A program made the translations under genes and the position numbers. A stretch of DNA of 64,000 nt from Paguma larvata (lineage: Eukaryota; Chordata; Mammalia; Carnivora; Viverridae). Below, one piece after another: positions 1-13,015 of this stretch (position 1 is its first letter; each line of letters opens with the position of its first letter). The stretch lies in assembly GCA_030068075.1 (NCBI GenBank), contig CM057843.1, positions 42,291,832-42,355,831 of the forward strand. The letters run 5' to 3'. The notes beneath the pieces were generated by a model that was not told where the DNA came from, ran no database searches, and saw only the letters and a list, made by a program, of their open reading frames with translations.

Positions 1-3000
1 TGTTCCCTGTGTTGTGTACTGACTTGTTATGATTTCAAATCCATGTTTGGAAAGCTTGTTTTGGACAAAGTTGTTTGTGGTTTGGACTTGTTTTCATGAA
101 ATTGTTTTGAACTTGGATATTAGAACTTTCTTATCGAACTCTAGCACCTGGAGTGGAGAGGACCATTACATCATCAACACCATAGTAACAGCCATGGTGT
201 CCATCACATGGTGGACTTTTAACCTTTAAAAACTAAGAGGTATGACCAGCAACTCGAAAGTGTTTGGTCTTGACAAGGCTACTCTTTGCTGATCTAATAG
301 TTCTCCGGAGATCTTGAGACCCTTACTCCCACTGTGGTTGCCGTGGCAAGGCTGCGTTGGTGTTAGCAGTGGTGTTAAACCATGCAGCAGTCTCAGGAAG
401 AGAAAGGACATCTGCTTCTGCCTTGGTGAGGCTACTCCTCATAGGCAGTGGTCCAAGCCGTGTAGCGGTCCCTGCAGTGATAATCTTCAGAGCAGCCTAC
501 CTTGCCGGCCAACACTGGTGCCATCTCCCACTAGCTAAGTGCCCCAGCAGTGAGGGTCCTAAGCAGGCAGCTGATACCCAGCTTTTAGTTGGAAGGACGG
601 ATGCTACCAAGAACCAACTCGTAGAAACGTACACCTCAGCTAATATTGGACTTTATTTCTTCCATCTCCCCTTTACCTAGAACAATAATGTAATCAATCT
701 ATCATTGGTTTTGAGTATATTATTTCTTTATTGGCATGTTAAGAGACATCATCCTGTATGCTGTTGGCTTGTGAAATATTATTATTACAAATTAGAATTC
801 TTACAGTAAACCTGTGTTAGATAAATTATTGGCAAGGACAGACTTAGTCTCTGAGCATAATTTGCCCTGAACAAAACACCCTGTAGGTCTTTAGTTCATC
901 TGGAACTTATTTGGAAGCCTGCTGTAAGATAGGGATCCACTTTGTCTTTTCCATATGGATGGCCAATGGTCTGCAAGCCAATTATTGAAGAGGGGGTGCG
1001 GTGCCCCTCAGCCCCAGAACATTCCAAGCCCCCGCTCTGATGCAGGCTGGCTTCTGGCTGCTCTTCTGCTCTGCTGGGCTGTCTGTCTGTCCCTGTCTGG
1101 CGGGCTTGCTCTGGGAGCTGCTGCAGAGGCGCTGGCAGAGGCACCACTGCCAAGAGTCATGCTCAGACGAAGGTTTTTGTTTTCTTTCCTCTCTCACTTT
1201 CTCTTTTTTTATGAGAACTCGGCCACCTTCCAGGCCTGGCTGCCACGAATCCTTTGGGCTTCTTTAGAAGACTCTGGCTTGCCCCATGCTTGTCCCCTCC
1301 CAGGCCTCTGCTCAGTTTCCCTCCCCTCACCCCACTTCAGCTCCCCCAGCCCACTTCCTCCACTTGGGGCAGGCTGTTAGGGGTGTCCCTCAGGAGGACT
1401 GGCAGCCTCGCCCTTTCAGGGAGGGTCTGGGTGCTCCCCTTGAAGTTTGAGGTAGGGTCAGAGCTCCTCCTTGAGGCTCCCTTCCCCTGCAAGAACTGCT
1501 GCTCAGGGCTGGCTGTCTTCGTAGGCTAGGCCCCTCTCTGAGTGCCTAGGTGAAGAGGAAGGCTTTAGAATGAGTAAACTAGCCAGGCCTCCCCTCCTTG
1601 TGAGTCTGGAATGACTGTTTGCTTCCTTTAAAATAATAAGCTGGAAGCAGTTTATGAACACTTGTGAAATGAGGGAATTTAATTTCAACCTTTTCTTAAG
1701 ATTAATAACAGTGCCTCGCTCCTCCTTCTAGTCTCCCAGAAGTGGGAAAACTTCCTTCAAATCCTAGTTTATAGACAAACAGGTTAGAACGTGTGAATTG
1801 ATCTGAATTGGAGAAATTGCAAGGTAAGTTTCCTTGAAGAAGCCATCTGTGACAAGCTGGAGGCTCCTCCTCACCTGTAGAAATGGGTTGGAGACATGCT
1901 TATGTATAGAGCTGAACGCAAATCCCCCCAATTAGCAGGTTGTGCTTTTATTTCTTCTGAGAACTGACCAGTCCATGTTGGTTCAATGAGGTGATACATC
2001 AGCACCTAGCCCAGTGCCAGACTCACAGAAAACATTCAACACATACTAGCCTCTGTTATGATTGCCACTAAATGCAGTGGGAACTGAAGTATAATTTTGC
2101 TGTTGCTACAGAGGAAAGATCTTATTCAGGGTAAAGGCAAAATAAAGTAGTTATAAATAAATTGCAACAAATTAAAACGTAATATTATTTGTCATGATCC
2201 TACTGATTTCAGTTTCGGATCTAACTTCTATTGAGGTTGAGCAAAAGGACCAGGTTCATGGTCTTTTTCATGGGTATCAGATCCAGGGGCTCAAGGTCAT
2301 TACCCAGAGATTGATTATTGAGTGGTGAGTTCAATTTGCTTGGCTCCATGTTCTCTGATCCAGGTTATGATAATGTAGTGGGGTTGTGGCATTCCTTTGT
2401 CTGAGGCTTTAGTCTGCATCCGATAATAAATGCGTCTTTTGTAAACTGACAAGTTTGTTAAATGTCCTAAGCCTTTATTTGATATTCCAGGTTGAGTAAA
2501 ACATTTTGGCTGCACCTTCATTTCTGGTCTTCCTGGGCACCTGACCTGCAGGAGTACAGATATGCCAGAAGCACAGGTATGTTGGGGAGGGAAGGAGCAG
2601 AGGTATGAGGTGGGGAAGGGAGGGTGTGTCAGGGGCTGGGAGGAGGAGAGCTAGTCAGAACAGCTTCAGGTCTTGAGACTGGGATCCTATGACACCAGGG
2701 GGTTTAGCCTTCAAAATGAAGCCAAAGAAAAATTAAAACAATGAAAGCGAAGGGTTGAAGCTCCTTGTATGAAGGAGTTATGTTAAATTCACATTTTGGT
2801 CATGAGATAGAACAAACCAGGCTATTTTGTTCTGAATTGTTCTCTCAAGGAATAGGAAAAAGGAAATAAGCCTACGTGTGATCCCGTTTGTGGATCATTT
2901 GCACATTGTTTCATTCTTGTATTATGCATCTATCCCATGCAGGGGCACAGTAATATGAACTGGGGAAGTAGAGGTAACAAACCCAAGTGTTCATGGCCTT

Positions 3001-3205
3001 GTGGAAGAGATAAATACACAGCAAGGTTAGCAGAGAGTGCAGAGTAGGGGGCTCAGCTTGGGGGTGGGTACAGGGAGAGGGCAAAGAATTGGAGAAAACT
3101 TTTTGGAAGAGGTGGTGCCTGGCCTAAGTCTTGAATATTTGGTAGGAGTTGGGCAGGTGGGAAAAATGGAGGGGCAGACAAACCAATAAGAAGAAAACAA
3201 GCAAG
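1..3205. other. Intergenic, no gene recognised
   Basis: No SINE and no recognisable coding exon in 3.2 kb, unusual for this SINE-rich window. The stretch 950-1550 is GC-richer and holds several overlapping open frames, none of a known family. It may contain conserved regulatory sequence; nothing specific is visible. Confidence 0.5.
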
Positions 3206-3421
3206 AGGGTGTCGAGCTGGCTCAGTTGGTAGGGCATGTGACTCTTTGTGACTCTTCGTTTCTTCTTTTTTAACAATTTATTATTTATGTATTTATTTTT
3301 TGTTTTGTTTCAAGCTTTTATTTAAATTTTAGTTAGTTAATAGGCATGTGACTCTGGATCTTGGGGTTGTGAATTTGAGTCCCATTTTGGAGGTAGAGTT
3401 TACTTAATAAAAAAAAAGGGG
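3206..3421 (+). mobile_element. Short-type CAN SINE, interrupted by an L1 tail
   Basis: The head ctggctcagttggtagggcatgtgactc and the body ggggttgtgaatttgagtcccatt...tttacttaataaaaaaaa match the tRNA-like short SINE. The element is split by a 97-base A/T-rich insert. Confidence 0.8.
3246..3342 (-). mobile_element. Ultra-short L1 3'-end insertion inside a SINE
   Basis: Read on the minus strand it carries the carnivore L1 tail ttaactaactaaaatttaaa followed by an A-rich stretch. A 13-bp direct repeat ggcatgtgactct flanks it (3233-3245 and 3343-3355), so this is a heavily 5'-truncated L1 insertion. Confidence 0.65.
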
Positions 3422-3469
3422 GGGAAGGAAAACAAATACTCAGAAAAATGGGTAAAAGGAATAAATTGT

Positions 3470-4250
3470 TCATGATAAATAAAAAAATGTAAAATGATAC
3501 TCAGTCTCACTAGTAATTAGAAAAATACAGATTTAGGGTAAAATATTAGACAAGCAAAAATTTATTTATTTATTTATTTTTATTAAAAAATTTTTTTAAT
3601 GTTTGTTTATTTTGAGGGAGAGAAAGCATGAACTGGGGAAGGGCAGAGACAAAGAGAGAGAGAGAGAGACACAGAATCCAAAACAGGCTCCAGGCTCTGA
3701 GCTGTCAGCACAGAGCCCGATGCGGGGTTTGAACCCACGAACCCTGAGATCATGACCTGAGCCAAAGTTGGACGCTCAACCAACTGAGCTACCCAGGCCG
3801 CCCCTAGACAAGCAAAAATTTAAAGATATCTAGTGTGAATGAGGGTTCTGACAAATGGGTGCTTTTATACAGTATTTTTATATGCCTTTGGTGGTAATTT
3901 AAATGGATATATTCTAGACGGTTAACTGACGGTTCTCTTTATATGTAAAAATTACACAATCTTTGACCCAGCCATTCTACTTCCAGGAATCACCCAAGTC
4001 CCTGATAACTAGGGACATGTGCTAGGACATATGGACAAGGATGTACGTGCAGGGACGTGTGCTGTAACAGTGTCTATAATGCCCAAAACTAACCTGGCTG
4101 TCCGCGTGTCCATCCATAGCGGTGTTCTTAAACAAATTACGATGATCCCTAGTAAGGAACACAAAGGAGCCATTTATAAAGAATATCAGGTAGAGCTATC
4201 ATCAGCACGGAAAGGTGGCCAACACAGGGTAGGCGACACAAATAAGTTTT
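3470..4250 (+). mobile_element. Old L1 3' fragment, split by a SINE
   Basis: Sequence resembles the ORF2/3' end of older L1 families: tttgacccagccattctacttccaggaat, then the cataatgcccaaaact and catccatagcggtg segments. It is diverged and non-coding. Confidence 0.7.
3565..3804 (-). mobile_element. CAN SINE
   Basis: Full-type element in reverse orientation, head at the right end (gagctacccaggccgcccc). The 18-bp target duplication tagacaagcaaaaattta is perfect (3547-3564 and 3805-3822). Confidence 0.95.
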
Positions 4251-5996
4251 TGTCAAAAAATGAAAGTATTTTTGAGTGTACATGGAGGGAAAAAAAGGTG
4301 TGTGTGCGCACGTGTGTGTGTGTTGAGGGGGCTGATGGCGTGGAAGAAGAGCATGTGTGCAAGCTGGATGTGAGAGACGACGGGTGAGTTTAGGGGGCAT
4401 GAGGAAAGTGTCAGGTAGTGAGCTGGACCAGGCAGCAGAGACCAGACCTGGATGTGCCTTGCAAAAGAGGGAGCTGCTAACAGTTGCTGAGCAGGGCTGG
4501 AGAAAGATCCTCCCAGCATCAGTGACACAGGTATGCCGGAGTAAAGCAAGAGGCAAGGTTAACGGGTAGACATGAAGTGAGCAGGGCCCTGCCCAAGTGT
4601 GGAGAGGAGGGGACAGATTCTAGAGACACTGAGTGGAGAGAGTCTACAGAAGTTTAAGATGACCGATTATGGAGTGGGGGTAAGGGAAAGGAAGGATTCT
4701 GAGAGGACAGATTTCAATCATTGGGTGAAGCTAGAGCTGTTTCCTGAGACACAGGGAGGTCAGGGGGTGCATGGGTGCACAGGTTGAGTTTGAGTTGGGA
4801 GTATCCAGGTGAGCTAGGGGCCTGGTAGGCAGCAGAGAATTCACAGGCCTACAGCTAAGGAGTGAGTTCTAGGTGGAGAGCGAGACCCAAGTGGCAGTTC
4901 AAGCCATAGGCGTGAATAGGGTCCCTCAGGGAGCATTTGTGGAGTGGGATGGTCCTGGACCGGAAGAGGACTGGAATAGAACCTGATAGAACACAACACG
5001 TAAGGAGTAGGAAGACTAATGAAGGAGCAAGCAAAAAGCAGAAGAAAAACTGGTGCGTGTCAATGAGGTTTGATTGCCTACTCACTTCTGGCAGAGCCCC
5101 GGCTTTGTTCTGCATTCCACCCTTCTTCCAAGTGGTTTGGCAACAAATCCTGATTAATCCAAGCCAATTATGGTCATCACCATTTCCTTGCCAGGAATTA
5201 GGAAGGGACATATGATGCAATTTGGGTCAATGTGATGTGAAGAAAGATTTCTGGGGGCTCCTGGGGAAGGTCTCCTCTCTGATTAGAAATAGACATACAG
5301 GAAGAGACATACTCTATTCTTCAGCTGCACGTTGTCACATTCGGATATGGCACCTGAAACTGCTCTAGTCCTTTACTGTGGAGGGGAGGGTGTCTTGAGG
5401 ATAAGCCATCATGTTGAGGGTGGCAACTAGCAGAAAGATGCCAAGCCCCTGGGTCCCAGATGACATTGCTAAGCCATGACATTAATCAGCCCTACAGCAG
5501 CCCCGTATCTGCGCTTCTTAAAATGTACGATCTATTTTTCCTCATGGTTTAAGCTATTTGATTTGGATTCAAATTCAAAAAATTCAGTTTTTACTTTCAG
5601 CTCAAGGCATAGCCATAGAGAAGGATACTTCGGAAGCCTAGGAAAGAGAAAATTCCAAGGAGGAAATAATTTGGAGCAATACAGAGATGGAGAAGAGACC
5701 TTCAAATTTGGGGACCCATTTGGTGACTTTAGTGAGGATATTGAGCCTGGGCCATGAGAGTAAAAACCTGATTGCAAAAGGTCACTTACTTTATACATAG
5801 TTGGCACTAACAGATATTTGAAGAATCATAAAACTGAGACAAGAGGAAGATGAAGAGGTAGGGAGGGAGGATGGACTTTAAAACAGGCATTTTAATCTGG
5901 TATACCCACAAGTCCCCTCCAGGGGGATCTATGGATAGAATTCAGGGGACCCATGAACTTGGATGGGAAAAAATTACATATTGATTTTTCATTCAC
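4251..5996. other. Intergenic, no gene recognised
   Basis: Unique-looking purine-rich sequence with a short TG run near 4297-4322. Open frames overlap on both strands without conserved motifs. Confidence 0.5.
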
Positions 5997-6234
5997 TATT
6001 TATTTATTTATTTATTTATTTATTTAGTTAGTTAGTTAGTTAGTTAGCTAGTTAGTTTTAAGAGAGAGCTCGAGTGGGGGAAAGGGGCAGAGGCAGAGGG
6101 AGAGAGAGGATCTTAAGCAGGCCCCATGCCCAGTGCAGAGCCTGACGTGGGGCTCAATCTCCCAAGTGTAAGATCATGACCTGATCCAAAATCAAGAGTT
6201 GGATACTTAACTGACTGAGCCACCCAGGTGTCCC
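5997..6234 (-). mobile_element. CAN SINE with (TTTA)n/(GTTA)n tail
   Basis: Reverse element ending gccacccaggtgtccc. Its tail has decayed into tttattta and then gttagtta tetranucleotide repeats. Confidence 0.9.
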
Positions 6235-6269
6235 TCACTCACCTGTTATTAAAATGTAGTCTTCTGGGG

Positions 6270-6432
6270 TGGTGTCTCGCATTGGGCTCTGCACTGACAG
6301 CATGGAGCCTGCTGGGGATTCTCTCTCTCCCTCTGTCTGCTCCCCCCCCACACACACACTCACTCACACATGTTCGTTTTCTCTCTCTCTCTCTCTCTCT
6401 CTCTCAAAATAAATAAATAAACTTTAAAAGAA
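6270..6432 (+). mobile_element. 5'-truncated CAN SINE
   Basis: Lacks the tRNA-like head; begins near ggtgtctcgcattgggctctg and runs through a (CT)n stretch to aaataaataaactttaaaag. Confidence 0.75.
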
Positions 6433-8844
6433 ATAAAATAAAATTTAGAATATAGTTTTCCCTTCAATTACGACTGCAGGCATCATTCTTCAGTAGTATG
6501 AGTAGTGCCCGTGACTTTGTCACCTGTAAAAATCACAGCTATACTTGATTCACCTTACGGCTGATGCAGATGTTGCAAAATGGTGTTTATAATCATCTCT
6601 ACTTAATATAGGTGTCATTATAGATAACGCGACAAGATTTTCTTATTGAATGCATTAATAAAGGACACGCAAGAATGAAAGAAAGCAGCACATGTATTAC
6701 TATGTCACAGACTTCAAAAATACATTGTAACCACTGGATTTCACCGTAATTGGTTTCCAGGGTAATTCTATGTGTATTGCATGCATTCAAAAAACATTAT
6801 CCACCCAATGGTGTGAGAAGGGTTAGGAAGTCTGGTTGCAAAGGACAAGAGAGAAGGGGAGATTTGTACAGTGGAGATGGGAATGTGGGGTCTGGAGAAC
6901 ACTGCTTTTTAGAACAGAGACGACATTTCAGCGTGGCGATACTAAAGGCACAGAGAGGGGACTTTGAGAGCCAAGGTCCCTGGGGCGGCTGGAGCAATTG
7001 GGATGTAGGACTCAGGTGGAGGGATTAACCACAGGAAGGAAACTTTTCCCACAATAAAAGGGAGGAAAGGATGAGTGTAGATAAAAATAAGTGCTTTAGT
7101 GGGGTGGCAGTGGGGGGCAGGAAGTTGAGGGGGCTTCTGACTGATGGCTTCTATTTTCACTGTCAAGTAGGAGTGAAGTTATCTGCTGAGAGTGCGAATG
7201 ACAGGGGAGGTGATAAGGTAGGGAACAGTAGAGGGCTGACAAGGACAAGTAGAGGGACCACCACTGGCCCACCACCAGGTTGTCATGGCAATCGTCTGCG
7301 TGGGTGCGCGCTGTCCCGGGCAGTGTTCAGCTGCTCAAGTGTAGGAGTCAGAGGGCAGAAAGTCAGCTAGAGCCGGGGCCGGGGTTTAACCAGGAGGATG
7401 GGGTGAAGAGTGGGGAGAATGCAGGAGGAATGGACCAGCTTGTCCAGGCTGCGCGGAGAAGGTTGTGAAGCTAGGAAGGGGCTGCTAGCTTGGACTAAAA
7501 TCAACATCAGGAGGAAGAATGGGACAAAGGAACAAGAAGGTGGAGGTGCAGGAAGTGGTGGTGCAAGAGAGAGCCGGTCAAGTTTAAGGTTAAGGAGCAG
7601 TTTGTAGGATGGCAAGTGCTGAGGTCTGATCGTTGTATGGGTAACAAGGAGACAAGCAGTAAAGGGCATTTGAGGTGAGGAGTCCAGTCAGGACCGTCCA
7701 TACAGATGTAATAGTCACCTAGGAGGAAGGGAAAGCTTGGAGGGGAAAGTCTGGATGGAAGAGTGATTTGGAAATAGGTAGATCATTGGAACAAGTAGTG
7801 GAAGAGTGATGGTGGTGATTAACATGTACCCCAAAGGGGGAGGAGGGCTTTTTTAACAAGGTAAAATAGTGATTGTCTAAAGGGAGATAAAACAATACCT
7901 ACCCACCATGAAGTGGAGATGGGGATCTGTGCTCCTGCTGTGTAGCCAGCGCTTCAAAAAATAACTAGCTTTTATCAAAGAGGCCAGAGAGAATCAGATG
8001 GCTGTGGACGAGACCCAATCTAGGACAGTGGCTTCCAATCCCACAAGGTAGGTCCCCTCCCCATGCTCCACCCCAACCGGGAGGCCTATTTGGTTTCATC
8101 ACAATAGCAGGGGTGGGGGATCCTGGCATTTGGTACCCAGAGATCAGAGATGCTTAATGTCCCGCAGCGTGCAGGAGAGCCCCACAGGGATGAACCGTCC
8201 TGCTCAAAATGCCCATGGTGCACCCCATACACTTTATGGATGAAGAGAGGAGGTTTCAGAGAGCTGAGATGTGTACTTAGGTTTTGGAACTTCTGTAGTC
8301 TTGATACGATGTTAAGATCTGTGTGTATGTGCAAGGCCTCTGTGATTATTAATGTTGGTTGGCGAATCCAACCCCCACTCCCTAGTCACCTCTCAATGAT
8401 AGATCTATGGTTGCCTCAGTTCTGCCCAGTGGAATGTTACCAGAAGTCACGGAGCAGAACTCCTGGGAAAACATTTTCAAAAGGGCAAGCGAAGTTTGAA
8501 GCACCTGTCCCCCTCTGTCCTGCTCCTAGTCTTCTGCTTGGACCTTGGTCCAGCAGTCATCATTAGCCCAAAGACCACATATAAGTGATGGTGGAACACA
8601 AAGATAGAAAGGCCAGGCATCCTTGGTGGCTTCCTGATAGATGTCCCAAACCCTGACTGCCCACCTCTGGACTTACGAAGTGAGAAAAACAAACTATACT
8701 ATTTATTTCGGCTACCACTGAGTGTTCTGTTAATTGCAGCTGAATGTATTTCTGCCTGATGGAGTCATAGGGCCAGTTAGCCACAGCAGATGCTGACTCC
8801 ACGTTTTCTCTCTCTCACACAATCCAATAGTCTTTCCTTGACAA
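6433..8844. other. Intergenic, no gene recognised
   Basis: Purine-rich plus strand (6800-7900), probably decayed LINE sequence. No splice-flanked coding segment was identified. Confidence 0.45.
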
Positions 8845-9005
8845 CAGTGGTTCTCAGAGTGTGCTTCCCAGACAAGCAGAACCAGCATTGCCTGGGAACG
8901 TGTCAGAAAGGCAGAATTTCTACACTTCTAAATCAGAAACCCAACAATCTGGTTTAACAAGCCCTGTGGGTGATTCTCACGCACCAATTTTGAGAGCCAC
9001 CACTC
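8845..9005 (+). mobile_element. MER5A-like hAT DNA transposon remnant
   Basis: Starts cagtggttctcagagtgtg and ends ttttgagagccaccact, the inverted ends of MER5A. The middle has gcctgggaacgtgtcaga and ggtttaacaagccctgtggg, typical of the family. Non-autonomous and ancient. Confidence 0.85.
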
Positions 9006-9348
9006 TCTGGCGATGCTCCTCCTCAGCATACCTGGAGGCTCGTGAAAATACACCATCTCAGATACCACCCCCGATCCACGGAATCAGAATCTGTATTTTT
9101 AGGAGATCCTGGGGTTACCTGTACATGCATAAAAGTGTAAGGAGCATTGTTCTACAATATGCTTACGTGACTCTCTTAATTTCTCCTATAGAAGCCTGAG
9201 TGCTGAAAAGTAATATGACTAACCAGGCAGAAATCAATGCACTTGGGATCCAGCTCATGTACTTCACATTAAAAAAAAGAAGAAAAGAAAAGAAAAAAAA
9301 GAGAAAAGCATTTTAAAATACCAAGATACAGTTCACAATTGAACTTTC

Positions 9349-9550
9349 TTTCTTTCTTTTTTTTAATGTTTATTTTTGAGAGAGAGTGTGAGAGACAAAG
9401 TATAAGCGAGAGAGGGAGATAGAACCTGAAGCAAGCTCCAGGCTCTGAGCTGACAGCACAGAGCCCACTGTGGGGCTTGAACTCACAAACCATGAGATCA
9501 TAACCTGAGCTCAAGTTGGAGGCTTAACCCACTGAGTCACCCAGGTGCCC
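9349..9550 (-). mobile_element. CAN SINE
   Basis: Reverse element with head gagtcacccaggtgcccc at the right. The perfect 15-bp target duplication is cacaattgaactttc (9334-9348 and 9551-9565). Confidence 0.95.
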
Positions 9551-9759
9551 CACAATTGAACTTTCAAAGTTTTGATTTTGGAAGTTTAAAAACTTAGGGA
9601 AAACAGCAAGAATCTTGTAATTACACCCTGTGTGCTTCATAACTGATTTTAAGCGAAAACTTAGCCCAAGACAAATTTGAGAACATTCTTTTAGGAATCT
9701 CTTGAATGCTGAGGTAAGTTTGCAAATGTTACCAGTGCCTCTGTGAAAGAAATCACACA

Positions 9760-9787
9760 GTGTGTGTGTGTGTGTGTGCGTGTGTGT
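9760..9787 (+). repeat. (TG)n microsatellite
   Basis: About 13 TG units with one CG interruption, abutting the tail of the SINE that follows. Confidence 0.9.
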
Positions 9788-9992
9788 TTTAATGCTTATA
9801 TATTTATTTTTGAGAGAGAGAGAGCACAAGCCAGGGAGGGGATAGAGGCAGAGGGAGACACAGAATCCGAAGCAGGCTCCAGGCTCTGAGCTGTCAGCAC
9901 AGAGCCCGACGCAGGGCTCGAACTCACGGACCTCAAGGTCATGACCTGAGCCGAAGTCTGATGCTTAACCCACTGGGCCACCCAGGCGCCCC
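9788..9992 (-). mobile_element. CAN SINE
   Basis: Reverse element ending ggccacccaggcgcccc; the A-rich tail side adjoins the TG repeat. Confidence 0.9.
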
Positions 9993-10194
9993 TCCTATGA
10001 CTGCTTTAATGTGTTGTTATATTTTATAAATTGATCTCTTCAGGTGTCCAGGATTGAGTTATTTTTCCTTTGTTTCTAGAACTTCCCTTGTTTTTGTAGT
10101 ATGTTGAAATTTTTGGTCCATTTTGACTCTGCTAATGTTTATTATGCTATCAATGCATCCCTCTAGCTATGCTGGGCTAGTGTATTTAGCTAAT

Positions 10195-10305
10195 TAAAAT
10201 TAGGCACAGCGTAACATATAGAGACGTAGAGTCACTATGTTGTAGACCTAAAACTATTGTAACACGGTGGGTCAACTATATTCAAATAAAAAATTTTAAG
10301 ACTGA
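10195..10305 (+). mobile_element. L1 3'-end fragment
   Basis: gagtcactatgttgtagacct ... gggtcaactatattcaaataaaaaa matches the carnivore L1 3' terminus in sense orientation. Confidence 0.75.
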
Positions 10306-10466
10306 AACTGTTTAGGAGGCTATTAAAAATTAACTTTTGACGTGGTTTTAGTTTCCTGCTCTCTATCTCTGGTTTGTTAAATCAACATGACAGAGTTACA
10401 GTAGTTATTTAGCAGTCTAATTGCAAATTGGAAGGTCCACCCCTCTGTTCACCTTTTAGCAGGTTT

Positions 10467-10572
10467 TCTTTTTTAAGATTTTATTTTTAAATAATATCTA
10501 CATCCAATGTAGGGCTCAAACTCATGTCCCCAAGATCAAGTCTCATGCTCTACTGACTGAGCCAGAGGGCAT
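10467..10572 (-). mobile_element. Short-type CAN SINE
   Basis: taagattttatttttaaataatatctacatccaatgtagggctcaaactcat is the short tRNA-like SINE in reverse; the head end is degraded (gactgagccagagggc). Confidence 0.8.
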
Positions 10573-11238
10573 CTTCCTACCTTTTATGCACTTTTTCTGA
10601 ATAGTTGTGTTTCTTTGCTTGTGTCAGAACTCCTGTTCCCTTAATCCTGGCCTGCCTGCCCCTCCCGCTCCTCACCTGTCCAGTTAAATTTGGCTGTGGA
10701 CCCTGGGCCTGCAGGTCTCAGGCCATCCCTTTCAGCAGGTATTCAGAGCCTTTCTGTGACTGTTCTGAGCATTCTCGTGTGAAAACGGTCAGAGTCCCTT
10801 CCCTGACATGCCTCGTCACCACCTGTAAATTAATAATAGAAGGAAATCAGCAAGTGTGTTTTCTGGATTGATCAAGACCAAACAGGCTGAAGCAGCCAGT
10901 GCTCCTTGGCCGAATCACTCTGTAATCAAATAAGGAGCTGATGAACCAAGGAACCCTGGAAACAACCTGCGTCCACTTCCCTCTGCCATGGCACCTCCGT
11001 GGCTCAGAAATGATACATGGCTTCCGGTGTTTTTCTGCTAATCACAGGTTGAAACGAAGTCATTCTCAAACCGTTCTCACGTGTTGGAATCAAAGTAATT
11101 TAAATCTTATCTTCTCTAATCTGAGTTGATATCCGTGAGACATGGTTCCTCCTCCTTGGCATATTTTAGAAGCATTGAAAGGTACAGAAAAAAGATCTTA
11201 CACTCTGGTAGCCTTTGCCTTGTCGATGTAGAGGTGGC

Positions 11239-11365
11239 TTTTTTTTTTAATGTATTGTGAAGTTGGCTAACATACAGTGTATATACAGTGTGCTCTTGGT
11301 TTGGGGGTAGATTCCCGTGATTCATCGCTTACATACAACACTACGTGCTCATCTCGCTTTTTTTT
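11239..11365 (-). mobile_element. L1 3'-end fragment
   Basis: The reverse complement carries the L1 terminal segment (agcgatgaatcacggga, then tgttagccaactt followed by A-rich sequence). Confidence 0.75.
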
Positions 11366-11696
11366 TTAAGGAAGAAATAAAACTGTATTTATTTACAGAA
11401 GATAGAAGACATGATTATACGTAGAAAATCCTAAGGAACATACAAAAAGCTATCAGAACTAATAAGTGAGTTTAGCAAGGTTACAAGATACAGGGTCCAT
11501 ACACACGTCAGTTGCACTTTTTAATTTGAAAAAACTTAAATTATTTTTTAATGTGGTAAAATACAGGTAATGTAGAATTTTCCATTTTAATCATTTTTAA
11601 GTGTACGGTTTAGTGGCATTAAGTACATTCACACTGATATGCAACAATCAAGATGGCTTCTTAACACATAAAATTTTTGATCATCAATAAATGTAT

Positions 11697-11781
11697 CATA
11701 TATATACATATAAATGTATATATATGAAGATATATATTTGAGTATATATATACATATACATATATATACATATATATATGT
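11697..11781. repeat. AT-rich (TATA/CATA)n low-complexity tract
   Basis: Alternating tatata and acatata repeats over about 85 bases; many self-complementary stretches but no gene context. Confidence 0.85.
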
Positions 11782-12884
11782 TGAAAGTGGAATGGTGAAG
11801 CCTCATGTTTTACCTGCATTTTGACTTCAAGTTAGAACAAAATCTAAGAACTGAATTCCATGTATAACTAACCTACCAGGCAGTTTGCATGTGACAGTAG
11901 CACATTCCACTCACTATCTTGGGAAGACTGGAAAAAACTAGTAAATATTTTAATGGGAGAGGACACACTTTATTCTATATAAAATAATACATTGTCAGGT
12001 TCAAACATTACAATATCAAAACATATTTATTGTAGTGAATACAGAAAATAGAGGTAAGCAGGAAAAAACCTAGAAGGATGGATATTATTGATATTGACCT
12101 TTTAGGAATTGATAACTCTGTTCCTTTGGGTATTTGAGGACTTAAATAATATTAGCTGATGCACAAGCTAATTATAAGCCACAATTAACAGAGTTTGCTC
12201 CATACATCTCGGGGTGACTACTGAGTTTCCGGCAATAACGGATCAATGGGTTTTATTTCTGTTTTTGTCTGGGAGAAAACCGTATGAGGGATTCATTTTA
12301 GGTCTGTCTGGGTTTGGTTTTCCCCCTCCTAAATGATGTGTTTGTATATCATTCATCAGTACATTAAGTGTATATATGGCACAAGTGTACCTAATGTCTT
12401 TTCTGACTTTTGAATTGGAAGGGACTTAATTTTACCAAATGTCATTTACACACTTAGGTGATCATTAGAATTGGATCGTGCAAGCGTCTGATCAAGAGAA
12501 TCTGGCTTCTATTCACTCTGCAAGAGAGGTATTCATGCCAAGTGGTAGGCTGCCAATGGCAAACTCCTTATCTGCACTCGCGGAAGGCTGGTGTTGCACA
12601 CTTTTCCCTGGAGCAGAGTATTCAAATTGCTTCTGGGTCCTTTTGGAATGCATCACGATCTTAGAATAACAGACTCTTTGATTAAGCAGTCTAACTCCCT
12701 TATTTTTACACACCTCCATGCCCCTAATCAGACACAGGTGCTCCCCTCCAGTTTTCCTCTTGTACCTTGTCCAACCTTTATTACTGCCCTAATCATGCAG
12801 CAACATGAGGAGTTATTTACATTAACACGTTAACAATAGAGTGAGACATTCTTCGGCCAGACTGTATCTTGCTCGTCTTTGTTG

Positions 12885-13015
12885 TCTTCAGCACTTAGCA
12901 CAGTGCCTGGAACTTACTAGCTTCTCCATTAATATTTGCTGAGTGAATGAAGATGAAACCAAAGCCCAGCGAAAGGAAGTGACCTGCCCAAGATCACAAA
13001 TCTAGTTAGTAACAT
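12885..13015 (+). mobile_element. MIR/L2-like remnant
   Basis: cagtgcctggaacttactag...atatttgctgagtgaatga then gaaaggaagtgacctgcccaagatcaca, typical of ancient MIR/L2 copies. Confidence 0.6.

Noticed and set aside
955..1529. Overlapping open frames of 85-141 codons
   Set aside because: No family resemblance and several overlapping frames on both strands, as expected of GC-rich non-coding DNA.
11697..11781. AT-rich tract as an origin or matrix-attachment site
   Set aside because: Simple TATA/CATA repeats alone do not support a specific function.
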